Assembly: GCF_965655635.1 (NCBI RefSeq)
Contig: NZ_CBFHHE010000009.1
Location: 1-64,000 of the forward strand
Source of the DNA: Nereida sp965655635
GTDB taxonomy: Bacteria; Pseudomonadota; Alphaproteobacteria; Rhodobacterales; Rhodobacteraceae
DNA: 64,000 nucleotides
Direction: 5' to 3'
Numbering within the stretch: the first letter of the stretch is position 1; each line of letters opens with the position of its first letter. The notes beneath the pieces were generated by a model. The model saw only the letters and a list, made by a program, of their open reading frames with translations. It was not told the origin of the DNA and did not search any database. Below are positions 27,664 through 35,736 of the stretch, piece by piece. The translations under genes were made by a program, and so were the position numbers.

Positions 27664-27729
27664 AACAGGCCTTAACTTTAGCGATCCAGCCCCGCTTCGC
27701 ACCGTCAAGACCGCAAAAGCAGGCCTGTT
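27664..27729. repeat. 9-bp inverted repeat upstream of rpmF
   Basis: AACAGGCCT (27664-27672) is repeated in inverted form as AGGCCTGTT (27721-27729), 48 nt apart. It lies in the 414-nt space between the start of the broken binding-protein gene (27504) and rpmF (27919), where I see no gene. It may be a regulator site or chance. Confidence 0.35.
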
Positions 27730-27765
27730 CCGTGGAGTATTGCGCTGAAATGCGTGCGAAAATAC

Positions 27766-27793
27766 TTGCGCCACTGCAATTTCTGACTATACG
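27766..27793 (+). promoter_or_regulatory. Candidate sigma-70 promoter for rpmF-plsX-fabH
   Basis: TTGCGC (27766-27771) and TATACG (27788-27793) are separated by 16 nt, 125 nt before the rpmF start. This is the best match to a housekeeping promoter in the 414-nt space. No direct support beyond the motif. Confidence 0.35.
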
Positions 27794-27918
27794 TCGCGGT
27801 TCTGAAACATACATCGTCTGGACAGCCGCTCGGGAATCCCCTATCGCGCCGCTCAGAGCAGATTGAATATTTACCTAGGGCGCCCTGCGGGCCGTCCGCA
27901 GACACCTGAGGTTGAGAC

Positions 27919-28128
27919 ATGGCTGTCCCCCAGAATAAGATTTCGAAATCACGTCGCAACAACCGCCGCGCACATGACGCGTTGGTTGCTGGCAACCCGA
28001 ACGAGTGCACAAACTGTGGCGAACTGAAGCGTCCACACCACGTTTGCGCTTCTTGCGGCCACTACGACGACAAAGAAATTGTGGCATTGGTTGAAGAAAT
28101 CGAGTTGGATGACGAAGACGCGGCATAA
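27919..28128 (+). CDS. rpmF: 50S ribosomal protein L32
   Basis: A 69-residue protein with the L32 start MAVPQNKISKSRRNNRRAHD and a four-cysteine zinc ribbon (Cys30, Cys33, Cys43, Cys46). The C-terminus is acidic (EEIELDDEDAA), as in alphaproteobacteria. It is the first gene of the rpmF-plsX-fabH-ihfA-merR series. Confidence 0.97.
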   Translation: MAVPQNKISKSRRNNRRAHDALVAGNPNECTNCGELKRPHHVCASCGHYDDKEIVALVEEIELDDEDAA

Positions 28129-28179
28129 GCTGCTTTTCAGCAAACCAAACCGATTAACTAAAGGCGCGTGTGAGGCGGT

Positions 28180-29274
28180 ATGACCGACCAACCCCAGATC
28201 AAACAGATCGAGGATACCACACGCAGTCACACGGTTGTCTCAGTTGACGCCATGGGTGGCGATAGTGGACCCGCGACCGTTGTTGCGGGTCTTGCACGTT
28301 GTGCCAAGAAAGATCCGTCTTTGCGGTTCATCTTACACGGCCAAGCCAGCGTTCTGACCCCCCTGCTTGACCGCCGCCGTCTTAGCGATGGGGTTGAGCT
28401 GCGTGATTGTGCGGGCGGGGTCGAGATGGCGGACAAACCCTCACAAGTTCTGCGCAGCGGTAAAGACACCTCCATGTGGTCGTGTATTGAGGCGGTGCGC
28501 ACAGGTGACGCGGATGTTGCAGTTTCATGCGGCAATACCGGCGCGCTTATGGCGATTTCCATGATCCGTTTGCGCAAAGTTGATGGGGTGAACCGCCCGG
28601 CGATTGCGTGCCTGTGGCCCTCACGGAACTCATCAGGCTTTAATGTGATGTTGGATGTAGGCGCAGATATTCGCGCCGACGAACATGATCTTTTGCAGTA
28701 CGCCATGATGGGCGCGTCCTATGCCCGCAACGGTCTGGACCTTAAAACCCCGCGTGTGGGGCTTTTGAACGTTGGCACCGAAGAAAATAAGGGCCGCGCC
28801 GAACTTAAAGCAGCCCATGAATTGCTGCGCCGCGCTGCAAAAAAGTCAAAACTTGATTATGTAGGCTTTGTGGAAGGCGGTGATATTCCGTCTGACAAAG
28901 TGGACGTAATTGTGACCGATGGGTTTACGGGCAATGTTGCGCTGAAAACCGGTGAAGGGACAGCCAGCCTGATCCGTGACTTTTTGGGCGCGGCCTTCCG
29001 GCACACGCCTCTTTCGCGCCTTGCAGCCCTTTTGGCCCTGCCCTCTCTGCGCCGATTGGCGCGCCGAATTGATCCGCGCCGTGTAAACGGTGGTGTGTTT
29101 TTGGGGCTTAACGGCACAGTTGTGAAATCCCACGGCTCGTCCGACGTCCTGGGTATGGCCAGTGCAATTCATCTTGCGTCGCGCTTGTCACAATCGGATT
29201 TCAACCGCAAACTCGCCAAACGCATCGCCACTGCAAATGAGCTTGCGGCTGATCTGGATAAAGAAGAAAGCTGA
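28180..29274 (+). CDS. plsX: Phosphate acyltransferase PlsX
   Basis: A 364-residue enzyme that makes acyl-phosphate from acyl-ACP for phospholipid synthesis. The N-terminal VVSVDAMGGDSGPATVVAG and the central CGNTGALMA and IVTDGFTGNVALKTGEG are family signatures. It lies 51 nt after rpmF and 3 nt before fabH. Confidence 0.96.
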   Translation: MTDQPQIKQIEDTTRSHTVVSVDAMGGDSGPATVVAGLARCAKKDPSLRFILHGQASVLTPLLDRRRLSDGVELRDCAGGVEMADKPSQVLRSGKDTSMWSCIEAVRTGDADVAVSCGNTGALMAISMIRLRKVDGVNRPAIACLWPSRNSSGFNVMLDVGADIRADEHDLLQYAMMGASYARNGLDLKTPRVGLLNVGTEENKGRAELKAAHELLRRAAKKSKLDYVGFVEGGDIPSDKVDVIVTDGFTGNVALKTGEGTASLIRDFLGAAFRHTPLSRLAALLALPSLRRLARRIDPRRVNGGVFLGLNGTVVKSHGSSDVLGMASAIHLASRLSQSDFNRKLAKRIATANELAADLDKEES

Positions 29275-29277
29275 CGC

Positions 29278-30258
29278 ATGACCCAAGACACTGTCCGTGC
29301 TGTTGTTCGAGGGGTTGGCCACTATCTGCCGGCCCGCGTTGTTCCAAACTCTGAGTTCGAAAAAACGCTGGACACCACGGACGAGTGGATCAAAGCGCGG
29401 TCCGGTATTGAGCGCCGTAATTTTGCCGCTGAGGGTGAGACGACCTCGCAAATGGCTGCTGCTGCGGCCAAAAACGCCCTGAAAATGGCGGGGCTTGAGG
29501 CAAGTGACATTGACGCGCTGATCGTCGCTACATCAACGCCAGACCTGACTTTCCCGTCTGCCGCCACCATGGTTCAGGCGGCACTGGGTATGAAAAGCGG
29601 CTTTGCATTTGACATCCAAGCGGTCTGTGCGGGTTTTGTTTTTGCGCTGGCCAATGCCAACGCGCTGGTGATTTCTGGGCAAGCGGAACGTGTGTTGGTG
29701 ATTGGCGCCGAAACATTCAGCCGCATCATGGATTGGACCGACCGTGGCACCTGTGTGCTGTTCGGCGACGGCGCGGGTGCGCTGATCATTGAGCGCAGCA
29801 CAGGTGATGGCACCAAAGCCGACCGCGGCATTCTGGCCACGGACCTAAACAGCGACGGCAGCTACCGTGATATTCTTTACGTAGACGGCGGCGTTAACGC
29901 GCCAGGCGCTGGCAAGCTACGCATGGAAGGCAAGGAAGTCTTCCGTCACGCCGTTGAAAAACTGGCCGCCACCGCACACACCGCTATGGCGAAATGCGAT
30001 GTAACCGCAGACGACGTCGCGTGGGTTGTGCCCCACCAAGCGAATTTACGCATCATCAAAGCCACCGCCACCAAGATGGGCCTGCCCATGGAGCGTGTCG
30101 TAGTAACAGTGCCAGATCACGGCAACACATCTGCGGCATCCATCCCGCTGGCACTGTCTGTGGGCGTTGAGCGTGGTCAGATCAAAGCGGGTGATTTGCT
30201 GGTCACAGAGGCCATTGGCGGCGGTTTGGCTTGGGGATCAGTTGTATTGCGCTGGTAA
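29278..30258 (+). CDS. fabH: 3-oxoacyl-ACP synthase III
   Basis: A 326-residue condensing enzyme that starts fatty-acid synthesis from acetyl-CoA and malonyl-ACP. The Cys-His-Asn triad is complete: Cys117 in DIQAVCAGFVFAL, His in WVVPHQANLRI and Asn in DHGNTSAASIP. It starts 3 nt after plsX and completes the type II system with the fabD/G/acpP/F block at 3.6-7.2 kb. Confidence 0.97.
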   Translation: MTQDTVRAVVRGVGHYLPARVVPNSEFEKTLDTTDEWIKARSGIERRNFAAEGETTSQMAAAAAKNALKMAGLEASDIDALIVATSTPDLTFPSAATMVQAALGMKSGFAFDIQAVCAGFVFALANANALVISGQAERVLVIGAETFSRIMDWTDRGTCVLFGDGAGALIIERSTGDGTKADRGILATDLNSDGSYRDILYVDGGVNAPGAGKLRMEGKEVFRHAVEKLAATAHTAMAKCDVTADDVAWVVPHQANLRIIKATATKMGLPMERVVVTVPDHGNTSAASIPLALSVGVERGQIKAGDLLVTEAIGGGLAWGSVVLRW

Positions 30259-30348
30259 AGCGCCTCAACTGCCTGTTCTAAGCTGTTGTTATTGACTCAC
30301 AAATTACCATGGGTCAAAGTCCCTCTCATATGTCTGGGGGATGTCTAA

Positions 30349-30651
30349 ATGGTTGATAAAACACTTACGCGCATGGATCTGTCTGAGGCTGTGTTCCGCG
30401 AGGTTGGTCTTTCACGCAACGAAAGCGCAGGCCTTGTCGAAACCGTACTTGATGAAATGTCCGACGCATTAGTGCGCGGCGAGCAGGTGAAAATCAGCTC
30501 GTTCGGTACATTTTCCGTCCGCGAAAAAGCCGCCCGTGAAGGCCGTAATCCTAAAACAGGCGAGGCAGCCGCTATTCCGCCCCGCCGTGTTTTGACGTTC
30601 CGCCCCTCGCACCTGATGAAAGAGCGTGTCGTAGACGGCAACAAATCCTAA
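30349..30651 (+). CDS. ihfA: Integration host factor subunit alpha
   Basis: A 100-residue HU/IHF-family DNA-bending protein. The DNA-contacting arm is seen as GRNPKTGEAAAIPPRRVLTF and the start TRMDLSEAVFREVGLS is typical of the alpha subunit. It lies 90 nt after fabH and 12 nt before the merR gene. A TTGACT box at 30293 could be the -35 of its own promoter, without a convincing -10. Confidence 0.95.
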   Translation: MVDKTLTRMDLSEAVFREVGLSRNESAGLVETVLDEMSDALVRGEQVKISSFGTFSVREKAAREGRNPKTGEAAAIPPRRVLTFRPSHLMKERVVDGNKS

Positions 30652-30663
30652 GGGGTCGGCCCG

Positions 30664-31497
30664 ATGGCCAAAACCAAAGATGCATTTCGCACAATCTCGG
30701 AAGTGGCTGAGTGGCTCGACGTGGCCCCTCACGTGCTGCGCTATTGGGAGAGTAAATTTGCTGCAGTGAAGCCCGTAAAGCGCGCAGGCGGACGCAGGTA
30801 CTATCGGCCCGCAGATATGCGTGTGTTGGGCGGCGTACGTAAATTGCTGCACGATGACGGGATGACCATCAAGGGCGTTCAAAAGATGATGTCCGAGAGC
30901 GGCGCCAATGCCATTTCCGAACACTCCCGCCCGCTCCCGTTTGAGCAAGACGAGGCTGTTGCCGCACCCCGGGCAAGCACACTTACCTCGCCGCACACAA
31001 CAACACCCTCACCCGCTGAGGCCCACCAAGAAATAGAGCCCGCGGCAGAGCGAACGAATGACTTCCGCATGGAAGACACCCCCGCAGGACTGCAAGCGTC
31101 GCTCTTCCTCGATGAGCCAATCGATGAGCCAGCTGGGCCTAATGATGCTGCAGACACTCTGCAGCAGGTCGAGCCAAAGCCAGCCGCTTCAGCCGAAGCC
31201 CCTGCTGCGCTTGATGTTCCTGTCATCGACGAACCCGCGACCCCCGAGGCGGACGTCGTCAGTTTTCCCGCGGCAGCCCCGTTTGATGCGCAAACACCGG
31301 CCGGGCCTGCAAAAGCACAAATTACGCCAGTTCAGACGCCTGCGGATCCAACGGATACCGAGCTTACGCAAAGGCCAACAATTGGCGGGCTCATTGCCCA
31401 AACATCACCCAACGCTTTGCCTGGGAAAGCCCAATCCATACGCCCCCTTCACGATCGTCTCGCCGCCCTTGCCGCGAAAATGGACGCGGCCAAGTAG
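30664..31497 (+). CDS. MerR-family transcriptional regulator with long disordered C-terminus
   Basis: A 277-residue protein. Residues about 8-75 form the MerR winged helix (FRTISEVAEWLDVAPHVLRYWE, split as seen, then RAGGRRYYRPADMRVLGGVRKLL). There is no effector domain; residues about 95-260 are rich in Pro, Ala and Glu, and a short helical end (LHDRLAALAAKMDAAK) follows. This ihfA-merR order is widespread in alphaproteobacteria. Regulon unknown. Confidence 0.88.
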   Translation: MAKTKDAFRTISEVAEWLDVAPHVLRYWESKFAAVKPVKRAGGRRYYRPADMRVLGGVRKLLHDDGMTIKGVQKMMSESGANAISEHSRPLPFEQDEAVAAPRASTLTSPHTTTPSPAEAHQEIEPAAERTNDFRMEDTPAGLQASLFLDEPIDEPAGPNDAADTLQQVEPKPAASAEAPAALDVPVIDEPATPEADVVSFPAAAPFDAQTPAGPAKAQITPVQTPADPTDTELTQRPTIGGLIAQTSPNALPGKAQSIRPLHDRLAALAAKMDAAK

Positions 31498-31605
31498 GTT
31501 CATGACCAGTCGCATGCTCCTGACGAACCCGCACCAATGCTTTGCCAATATTCGTACAAATGACGCTTGTGTCCGCCCCATCCTTGGAGCTATAGACCCT
31601 ATGAG

Positions 31606-31682
31606 CGGGCTATGGCGCAGCCTGGTAGCGCGTCCGTCTGGGGGACGGAAGGTCGCAGGTTCGAGTCCTGCTAGCCCGACCA
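31606..31682 (+). tRNA. tRNA-Pro, anticodon GGG
   Basis: A 77-nt cloverleaf with encoded CCA. Acceptor CGGGCTA pairs with TAGCCCG (31672-31678), discriminator A. The D arm is GCGCAGCCTGGTAGCGC, the anticodon stem TCCGT/ACGGA carries loop CTGGGGG, giving anticodon GGG at 31640-31642. The T loop is TTCGAGT. It reads CCC and CCT proline codons. Confidence 0.97.
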
Positions 31683-31696
31683 AAATAACCCACATT

Positions 31697-31730
31697 AAAA
31701 CGCCTGTGCGATCCGTCGCGCGGGCGTTTT
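31697..31730 (+). terminator. Intrinsic terminator after tRNA-Pro
   Basis: AAAACGCC (31697-31704) pairs with GGCGTTTT (31723-31730) 15 nt after the tRNA. It also separates the tRNA from dcd, whose ribosome-binding site lies just after it. Confidence 0.75.
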
Positions 31731-31749
31731 GTGTATAAGGATCAATACT

Positions 31750-32826
31750 ATGGGCGTTCTAGCCAGCCAAAACATCGAACAGCTGATCAAAGACAAGTCG
31801 CTTATCGGATCGCCCGAGATTTTGCCCGCCCAACTGCAACCAGCCAGCCTTGATTTGCGTCTTGGAACTGTCGCCTACCGTGTTCGCGCCTCGTTTTTGG
31901 CCGGTGAAGGCAACACAGTCGCTAACCGACTGGCCGAGTTTGAAATGCACCGCATTGATCTGACGGAAGGTGCGGTCCTTGAAAAAGGCGCGGTATATGT
32001 GGTTCCGCTGATGGAGGCGCTTGATCTGCCTGCGGGCATCACCGCGGTGGCCAACGCCAAATCATCCACGGGCCGCCTGGATCTTCTGACGCGCACAATC
32101 ACAGATGGCGGTGTTGAGTTCGACCGCATTGCCGCGGGCTACTCAGGACCGCTTTATGCTGAAATCTGTCCGCGTTCTTTCAGCGTTTTGGTGCGCCCAG
32201 GGCAACGACTAAATCAAATTCGTTTCCGTGATGCAAAGCCCTCGGTGCTGTCTGATATTGAGCTGAAACAGCTACACGCAGAAGATCCGATTGTGGACGG
32301 CCCTGCCCATATCGACAGCGGTCTGGGCTTTTCTGTTGATCTGAAACCCACAGCTACGGGTCTGGTGGGCTACCGTGCAAAACCCCATACGGGTGTCATC
32401 GATCTTGATAAAATCGCGCACTATCCGCCCACCGATTATTGGGAGCCGATCTACACCACGGACGAACGGATTATCCTCGATCCTGGTGCCTTCTACATTC
32501 TGGTAAGCCGTGAGGCCGTCACCATCCCGCCTGATTGCGCTGCCGAAATGGCACCCTATCTGGCCATGGTGGGCGAATTCCGCGTGCACTACGCTGGCTT
32601 TTTCGACCCCGGATTTGGCCACGCAAACGCAGGTGGGCAAGGCTCGCGCGGCGTCCTTGAAGTACGCTGCCATGAGGCACCATTTGTGCTGGAACACGGC
32701 CAAGTTGTGGGGCGTTTAGTCTATGAACGCATGGCAGATGTTCCAGATCAGCTTTACGGCACAGGGATCGCCAGCAACTACCAAGGCCAAGGGCTGAAGC
32801 TATCAAAGCATTTCAAAACACCTTGA
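31750..32826 (+). CDS. dcd: 2'-deoxycytidine 5'-triphosphate deaminase, long two-domain form
   Basis: A 358-residue protein, about twice the length of E. coli Dcd (193). It has the long form found in alphaproteobacteria, in which a DCD N-terminal domain is followed by a second dUTPase-like barrel. Signatures include LQPASLDLRLG, AKSSTGRLDLLTR and AEICPRSFSVLVRPGQRLNQ. It converts dCTP to dUTP for thymidylate synthesis. ATG 31750 is chosen with AAGGAT 9 nt upstream. Confidence 0.88.
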   Translation: MGVLASQNIEQLIKDKSLIGSPEILPAQLQPASLDLRLGTVAYRVRASFLAGEGNTVANRLAEFEMHRIDLTEGAVLEKGAVYVVPLMEALDLPAGITAVANAKSSTGRLDLLTRTITDGGVEFDRIAAGYSGPLYAEICPRSFSVLVRPGQRLNQIRFRDAKPSVLSDIELKQLHAEDPIVDGPAHIDSGLGFSVDLKPTATGLVGYRAKPHTGVIDLDKIAHYPPTDYWEPIYTTDERIILDPGAFYILVSREAVTIPPDCAAEMAPYLAMVGEFRVHYAGFFDPGFGHANAGGQGSRGVLEVRCHEAPFVLEHGQVVGRLVYERMADVPDQLYGTGIASNYQGQGLKLSKHFKTP

Positions 32827-32844
32827 ACTTGGCGTTGCACAGCC

Positions 32845-32872
32845 CTTCTTTTGTTTAAAAATATCCAAATCC
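32845..32872 (+). repeat. Copy of dispersed CTTCTTTTGT/AAATATC element
   Basis: A 28-nt element 18 nt after the dcd stop starts with CTTCTTTTGT and ends with AAATATCCAAATCC. It matches 25 of 28 positions of the reverse complement of 52083-52110. A small CCCT/AGGG hairpin follows. Function unknown. Confidence 0.6.
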
Positions 32873-32897
32873 CTCAGGGAAAACCCGCAAACCGGCC

Positions 32898-33059
32898 CTA
32901 GTATTTTTCACGGTCTTTGGGTGCGGGTGGCGGTGCAGAGCGGCCCGCCCCGCGCGCTGCGCTTTTGCCTTTGCTTAGCGCGTTCATACCCGCATTTATG
33001 CCTTTGCCGATCACGCGCCGCATCACCATGCGCATTACCATGTTCACAATCTGGTTCAT
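32898..33059 (-). CDS. Small basic conserved protein (53 residues)
   Basis: A 53-residue ORF starting MNQIVNMVMRMVMRRVIGKG and ending PAPKDREKY. GGAG lies 9 nt upstream of the ATG. The first half is an amphipathic, Met/Val/Arg-rich helix; the second is rich in Ala, Gly, Pro and basic residues. I recall similar short proteins in Rhodobacterales next to scpB, without known function. It lies 75 nt after the scpB stop, same strand. Confidence 0.7.
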   Translation of the reverse strand: MNQIVNMVMRMVMRRVIGKGINAGMNALSKGKSAARGAGRSAPPPAPKDREKY

Positions 33060-33134
33060 CCCGTCACTCCAAACTCGTTACGTACAGATGATATAGGTGC
33101 AATACGACGAAATTTCGACCCTACTGAAACAAAC

Positions 33135-33836
33135 CTATTCCTCGAACAGCTCCGTTTGCTCTTCGTCGTCTTGGCTTTCGTCTTCGGCCTCACCGGGGCC
33201 CGGCATATCCGTGGGCGTTGGACGATTGTCCAACAATCCAGCCGAGCGAAGCTCTTTCAGGCCTGGCAAATCACGCGCGGTTTCCAAGCCGAAGTGGTCC
33301 AAAAACTCCTGCGTGACCACAAATGTGACAGGTCTGCCTGGCGTCATACGGCGGCGACCAAAGCGGATCCAATCCATCTCAAGCAGTTGATCCACCGTGC
33401 CGCGGCTTACGGCGACACCGCGAATTTCTTCAATCTCTGCGCGCGTAATCGGTTGATGATATGCAATGATTGCAAGGGTTTCAATGGCCGCGCGCGATAG
33501 TTTGCGGTGCTCAATGGTTTCGCGTTGCATCAAAAATCCAAGGTCCGGCGCTGTGCGCAGCGCCCATGCCTCACCCACACGCACAAGGTTCACGCCCCGC
33601 CCCTCGTAGCGTTTGCCCAAGTGCACAAGTGCAGTTTGCGGCTCACAACCCATTGGCAGGCGCGAGGCGATATCTTTCAGGCTCAACGGCTCGGCAGTGG
33701 CAAATAAGATCGCTTCAACCATCCGCTCTTGTTCAGCCATCGGCGGGGCATCAAACAGGCTTTCGTCCTGCATCTCAGTTGGCGCATCGGCCTGATCTTT
33801 TTCAGGCTGCTCAGCGGCGCTCACATCATCCGTCAT
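33135..33836 (-). CDS. scpB: Segregation and condensation protein B
   Basis: A 233-residue winged-helix protein of the SMC-ScpAB condensin complex. Signatures are EAILFATAEPLSLKDIA and LAIIAYHQPITRAEIEEIRG. ATG 33836 is chosen (AGGAA 8 nt upstream; overlaps the scpA end by 11 nt). The C-terminal ~25 residues are very acidic. It is coupled to scpA and nagZ. Confidence 0.94.
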   Translation of the reverse strand: MTDDVSAAEQPEKDQADAPTEMQDESLFDAPPMAEQERMVEAILFATAEPLSLKDIASRLPMGCEPQTALVHLGKRYEGRGVNLVRVGEAWALRTAPDLGFLMQRETIEHRKLSRAAIETLAIIAYHQPITRAEIEEIRGVAVSRGTVDQLLEMDWIRFGRRRMTPGRPVTFVVTQEFLDHFGLETARDLPGLKELRSAGLLDNRPTPTDMPGPGEAEDESQDDEEQTELFEE

Positions 33837-34632
33837 GGTCACGTTTCCTGATCTGAATGGCAGAGAAAATCTCGCCCTGTCGTATATCAATCTTACCTGC
33901 TTTGGCCAACTCGAGGGTTGCTGCGAAATTGGCCGCTGTCGCCGAGCGGCGCTTTTTGGGGTCCATTTCCCACCCTTCAGGCAGGTAACTGGTCAAATCC
34001 GTCCATTCGCCCGCGTAACCAATCAGCCCGCGCATGCGCTCAAGGGCTTGTTCAAGGGTCATGGTGGCTTCGCGGTCCATCACAAAGGGGCGGAATTCAT
34101 CTTTGGTACGGGTGCGCGCATAGCCCTGCATCAGGTCCATCAATGTAGCGGAATAAATCACTTTGCGCACGCGGGTGACGTCTTCGGGAATGCCGCGCAC
34201 AAAGAAATCACGGCCCTTTTGGTCGCGCGCCATCAGTTTTGCCGCAGCGTCCCGCATGGCGGCCAAACGCTCAAGCTGGAACGCCAAATGTGCGGCCAGC
34301 TCCTCGCCCGAAGGGCCCTCTTGCCCGGGATCAGGTGGCAGCAACAAGCGTGATTTCAAAAACGCCAACCACGCTGCCATCACAAGATAATCCGCCGCCA
34401 GTTCAAGACGCAGTTCCTTGGCTTTGTCGATAAACGCCAGATATTGGCGGGCCAGTTCCAGCACCGAAATTTTGCGCAGGTCCACTTTTTGGGTGCGCGA
34501 CAAGGTCAGCAACAAATCAAGCGGGCCTTCAAAGCCGTCCACATCAACAATAAGCGCCTCGGCCGCAACGCGGTCGGCCACACGTTCGGCGTCAAATTCA
34601 AAATCGTTTTGGGCGGGGTTTTCGGCAGACAC
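33826..34632 (-). CDS. scpA: Segregation and condensation protein A
   Basis: A 268-residue kleisin that bridges the SMC heads. FEGPLDLLLTLSRTQKVDLRKI near residue 34 is the family signature (shown here by its key part FEGPLDLLL), with AADYLVMAAWLAFLKSRLLLP after it. It starts 39 nt after nagZ. Confidence 0.94.
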   Translation of the reverse strand: MSAENPAQNDFEFDAERVADRVAAEALIVDVDGFEGPLDLLLTLSRTQKVDLRKISVLELARQYLAFIDKAKELRLELAADYLVMAAWLAFLKSRLLLPPDPGQEGPSGEELAAHLAFQLERLAAMRDAAAKLMARDQKGRDFFVRGIPEDVTRVRKVIYSATLMDLMQGYARTRTKDEFRPFVMDREATMTLEQALERMRGLIGYAGEWTDLTSYLPEGWEMDPKKRRSATAANFAATLELAKAGKIDIRQGEIFSAIQIRKRDHDG

Positions 34633-34671
34633 GCAAGAGGCCTTTTTGGTCGGGCACTGCCCTCAGGCAGC

Positions 34672-35691
34672 TTAGGACGTTAACAGTGCGTTAAATTCGG
34701 CCTCAAGGGCCGCGATGTCAACCTCATCAGGGGTGCGGCGGCTTTCAACGGCTTGTGTGGCGCGAAGTGCTGCTTTGTCGGTCATGAAACCGCTTGCCGT
34801 GGCTACATCTGTCATCTCGGCCAGATCACCGTTGCAATGCAAAACCACATCACAGCCCGCATCAAGAGAGGCCCGTGCGCGCGCAGCCACAGTGCCGCTG
34901 AGCGCCTGCATGCTGATATCATCGGTCACAAGCAGCCCGCCAAACCCGATCTCGTCGCGAATGATCTTTTGCATCACAGGACTGGTCGTGGCTGGTGCCT
35001 CGTCAAACGCCTCAAATACGATATGCGCGGTCATCGCCATGGGCAAATCCCCCAACGCGGCAAAAGCGACGAAATCTTCGCGGCGCAGCACCTGTGCCGT
35101 TTCAGTTACCCGCGGCAGCGCCTTGTGGCTGTCGACGGTTGCGCGGCCGTGACCCGGCATATGTTTGGCCACAGGAACAACCCCACCGTTCGACAGCCCC
35201 GCAGCTGCTGCTTGGGCCAAGGCTACCACGGTTTGCAAGTCTTCACCGTAGCAGCGATTGCGCAAAAACGGATGGGTCTGGGCCGTTGCGATATCGACCA
35301 TAGGCGCGCAATTGCTATCAAGGCCCGAGGCGCGCAATTCATCAGCAATGATCCGGTAGCGCAGATACATCGCGCGGACTGCGTCTTTGCCATTTTCCGC
35401 GACTTTGGCAGATTGATCCAACGGGGGCAGCCACTGTCGCCACTGGGGCGCCGTTAACCGCTGAACGCGGCCACCTTCTTGATCAACAGTAATGATTGCG
35501 TCGCGCCCGACCGCCTCGCGCAGCTGTGCGGTTAGGCGTTGCAACTGCTGGGGGGTTTCAACATTGCGCGCAAACAGAATAAAGCCCCAAGGGTCCGCCT
35601 CACGGAAAAACCGCGCCTCAGCCTGTGTAAGGCCGGTGCCTGAGCAGCCAAGGATGAACGCGCCATGTGACCTTAAGCTGTGTAACATCAA
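34672..35691 (-). CDS. nagZ: Beta-N-acetylhexosaminidase NagZ
   Basis: A 339-residue glycoside hydrolase family 3 enzyme that removes GlcNAc from muropeptides in the cytoplasm during wall recycling. The catalytic loop is KHMPGHGRATVDSHKALPRV, whose His and Asp define NagZ, and DQEGGRVQRL is also conserved. No signal peptide. It sits between the SPOR gene and scpA, a common Rhodobacterales order. Confidence 0.94.
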   Translation of the reverse strand: MMLHSLRSHGAFILGCSGTGLTQAEARFFREADPWGFILFARNVETPQQLQRLTAQLREAVGRDAIITVDQEGGRVQRLTAPQWRQWLPPLDQSAKVAENGKDAVRAMYLRYRIIADELRASGLDSNCAPMVDIATAQTHPFLRNRCYGEDLQTVVALAQAAAAGLSNGGVVPVAKHMPGHGRATVDSHKALPRVTETAQVLRREDFVAFAALGDLPMAMTAHIVFEAFDEAPATTSPVMQKIIRDEIGFGGLLVTDDISMQALSGTVAARARASLDAGCDVVLHCNGDLAEMTDVATASGFMTDKAALRATQAVESRRTPDEVDIAALEAEFNALLTS

Positions 35692-35736
35692 ACAGCGCCC
35701 GCACCGAGAAACGGCACAGGATCAACAGCCATCAAA

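Noticed and set aside
27664..27729. Inverted repeat upstream of rpmF as an insertion sequence end
   Set aside because: The arms are only 9 bp, 48 nt apart, with no transposase or target duplication.
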